A stretch of 23,314 nucleotides of DNA from Deinococcus ruber (lineage in GTDB: Bacteria; Deinococcota; Deinococci; Deinococcales; Deinococcaceae), in the NCBI RefSeq assembly GCF_014648095.1, contig NZ_BMQL01000068.1, forward strand, positions 1 to 23,314, read 5' to 3'. Of this stretch, positions 23,138-23,314 are shown piece by piece. The translations under genes and the position numbers were made by a program. Positions within the stretch are counted from its first letter, which is position 1; the number at the start of each line of letters is the position of its first letter. The notes under the pieces were generated by a model. It made no database searches, had not been told where the DNA came from, and saw only the letters and a program-made list of their open reading frames with translations.

Positions 23138-23314
23138 ATGCCCGCCTTCCATCATGATGCCGTCCACACCGCGCAACAGGCTCTGCAGGACACAGCCGAG
23201 CAAGCCGCGCCCGCGCTGGAAGGCCTGGCGCGGCTCGGCTACGCCGGAAAAGGCGTGCTGTACCTGACCATCGGTCTGCTCGCGCTGCTGCAGGCCACCC
23301 ACCGACCCGGTGGC
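23138..23314 (+). CDS. DUF1206 membrane protein (partial, runs off the window)
   Basis: The first 59 codons of a DUF1206 protein. After a helical polar N terminus (HTAQQALQDTAEQAAPALEG) comes the family's first membrane segment: LARLGYAGKGVLYLTIGLLALL, then HRPGG, where the window ends. DUF1206 proteins have six helices in three repeats and are of unknown function, often stress-associated in Actinobacteria and Deinococcus. Confidence 0.85.
   Translation, partial: MPAFHHDAVHTAQQALQDTAEQAAPALEGLARLGYAGKGVLYLTIGLLALLQATHRPGG

Noticed and set aside
1..23314. CRISPR array, rRNA or tRNA genes
   Set aside because: No regularly spaced direct repeats and no rRNA- or tRNA-like segments were seen on reading both strands.

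Overview
The window looks like part of a secondary replicon (plasmid or megaplasmid) of a high-GC Deinococcus-type bacterium. The host call is an inference. It rests on a ParA whose P-loop reads HAGGAGKTS, a partner ParB, a Ro/TROVE-like protein with a structured RNA in front of it, promoter-like TANNNT boxes 6-7 nt upstream of start codons that lack a ribosome binding site (leaderless genes), and overall codon use. No rRNA, tRNA or CRISPR array was seen.

Layout: 1-1290 holds a CoxG/SRPBCC-like protein and a DUF1330 protein. 1538-3278 is a partition locus: parA and parB overlap by four bases and are bracketed by two copies of a 16-bp palindrome (GCCATACCGGTATGGC), the likely parS centromere. 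3383-3924 has two small uncertain genes. 4275-6935 is the most interesting block: a promoter-like box, a ~102-nt RNA that folds into a 17-bp terminal stem plus an inner 9-bp stem (Y-RNA-like), then a two-gene operon of a TROVE-like/vWA protein and an ARPP-2-like protein ending in a Fis-like helix-turn-helix. 6962-8090 is a scar made of a truncated M30-like metalloprotease piece and a headless ApbE. 8087-10322 holds a VIT1/CCC1 transporter, a broken universal stress protein and an intact tandem one. 10387-10464 is an unexplained palindromic element. 10504-11845 has a decayed hypothetical gene and a CtaG-like membrane protein. 11906-14345 holds an aminoglycoside-phosphotransferase-like kinase with altered catalytic residues and an LCMT-type methyltransferase. 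14875-17400 has a broken SDR, an intact SDR and a divergent TetR regulator. 17500-18289 is debris of a UvrD/HelD-like helicase and an OmpR-type response regulator. 18387-20278 is a divergent winged-helix regulator/MFS exporter pair with a shared operator-like inverted repeat. 20281-20948 is a decayed IS6-family insertion with matching ends. 21694-22545 is a TIGR04222-like membrane protein with a Cys/Gly tail, followed by a decayed receiver domain and the start of a DUF1206 membrane protein cut by the window end.

Reading of the whole: this is accessory DNA that gains and loses genes quickly. About eight recognisable pseudogenes sit between small intact stress, transport and regulator cassettes. 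The part most likely to be a coherent and poorly described system is the RNA + TROVE/vWA + ARPP-2-like cassette: the RNA plausibly binds the TROVE-like protein, as Y RNA binds Rsr in Deinococcus radiodurans, and the second protein is translationally coupled to it.
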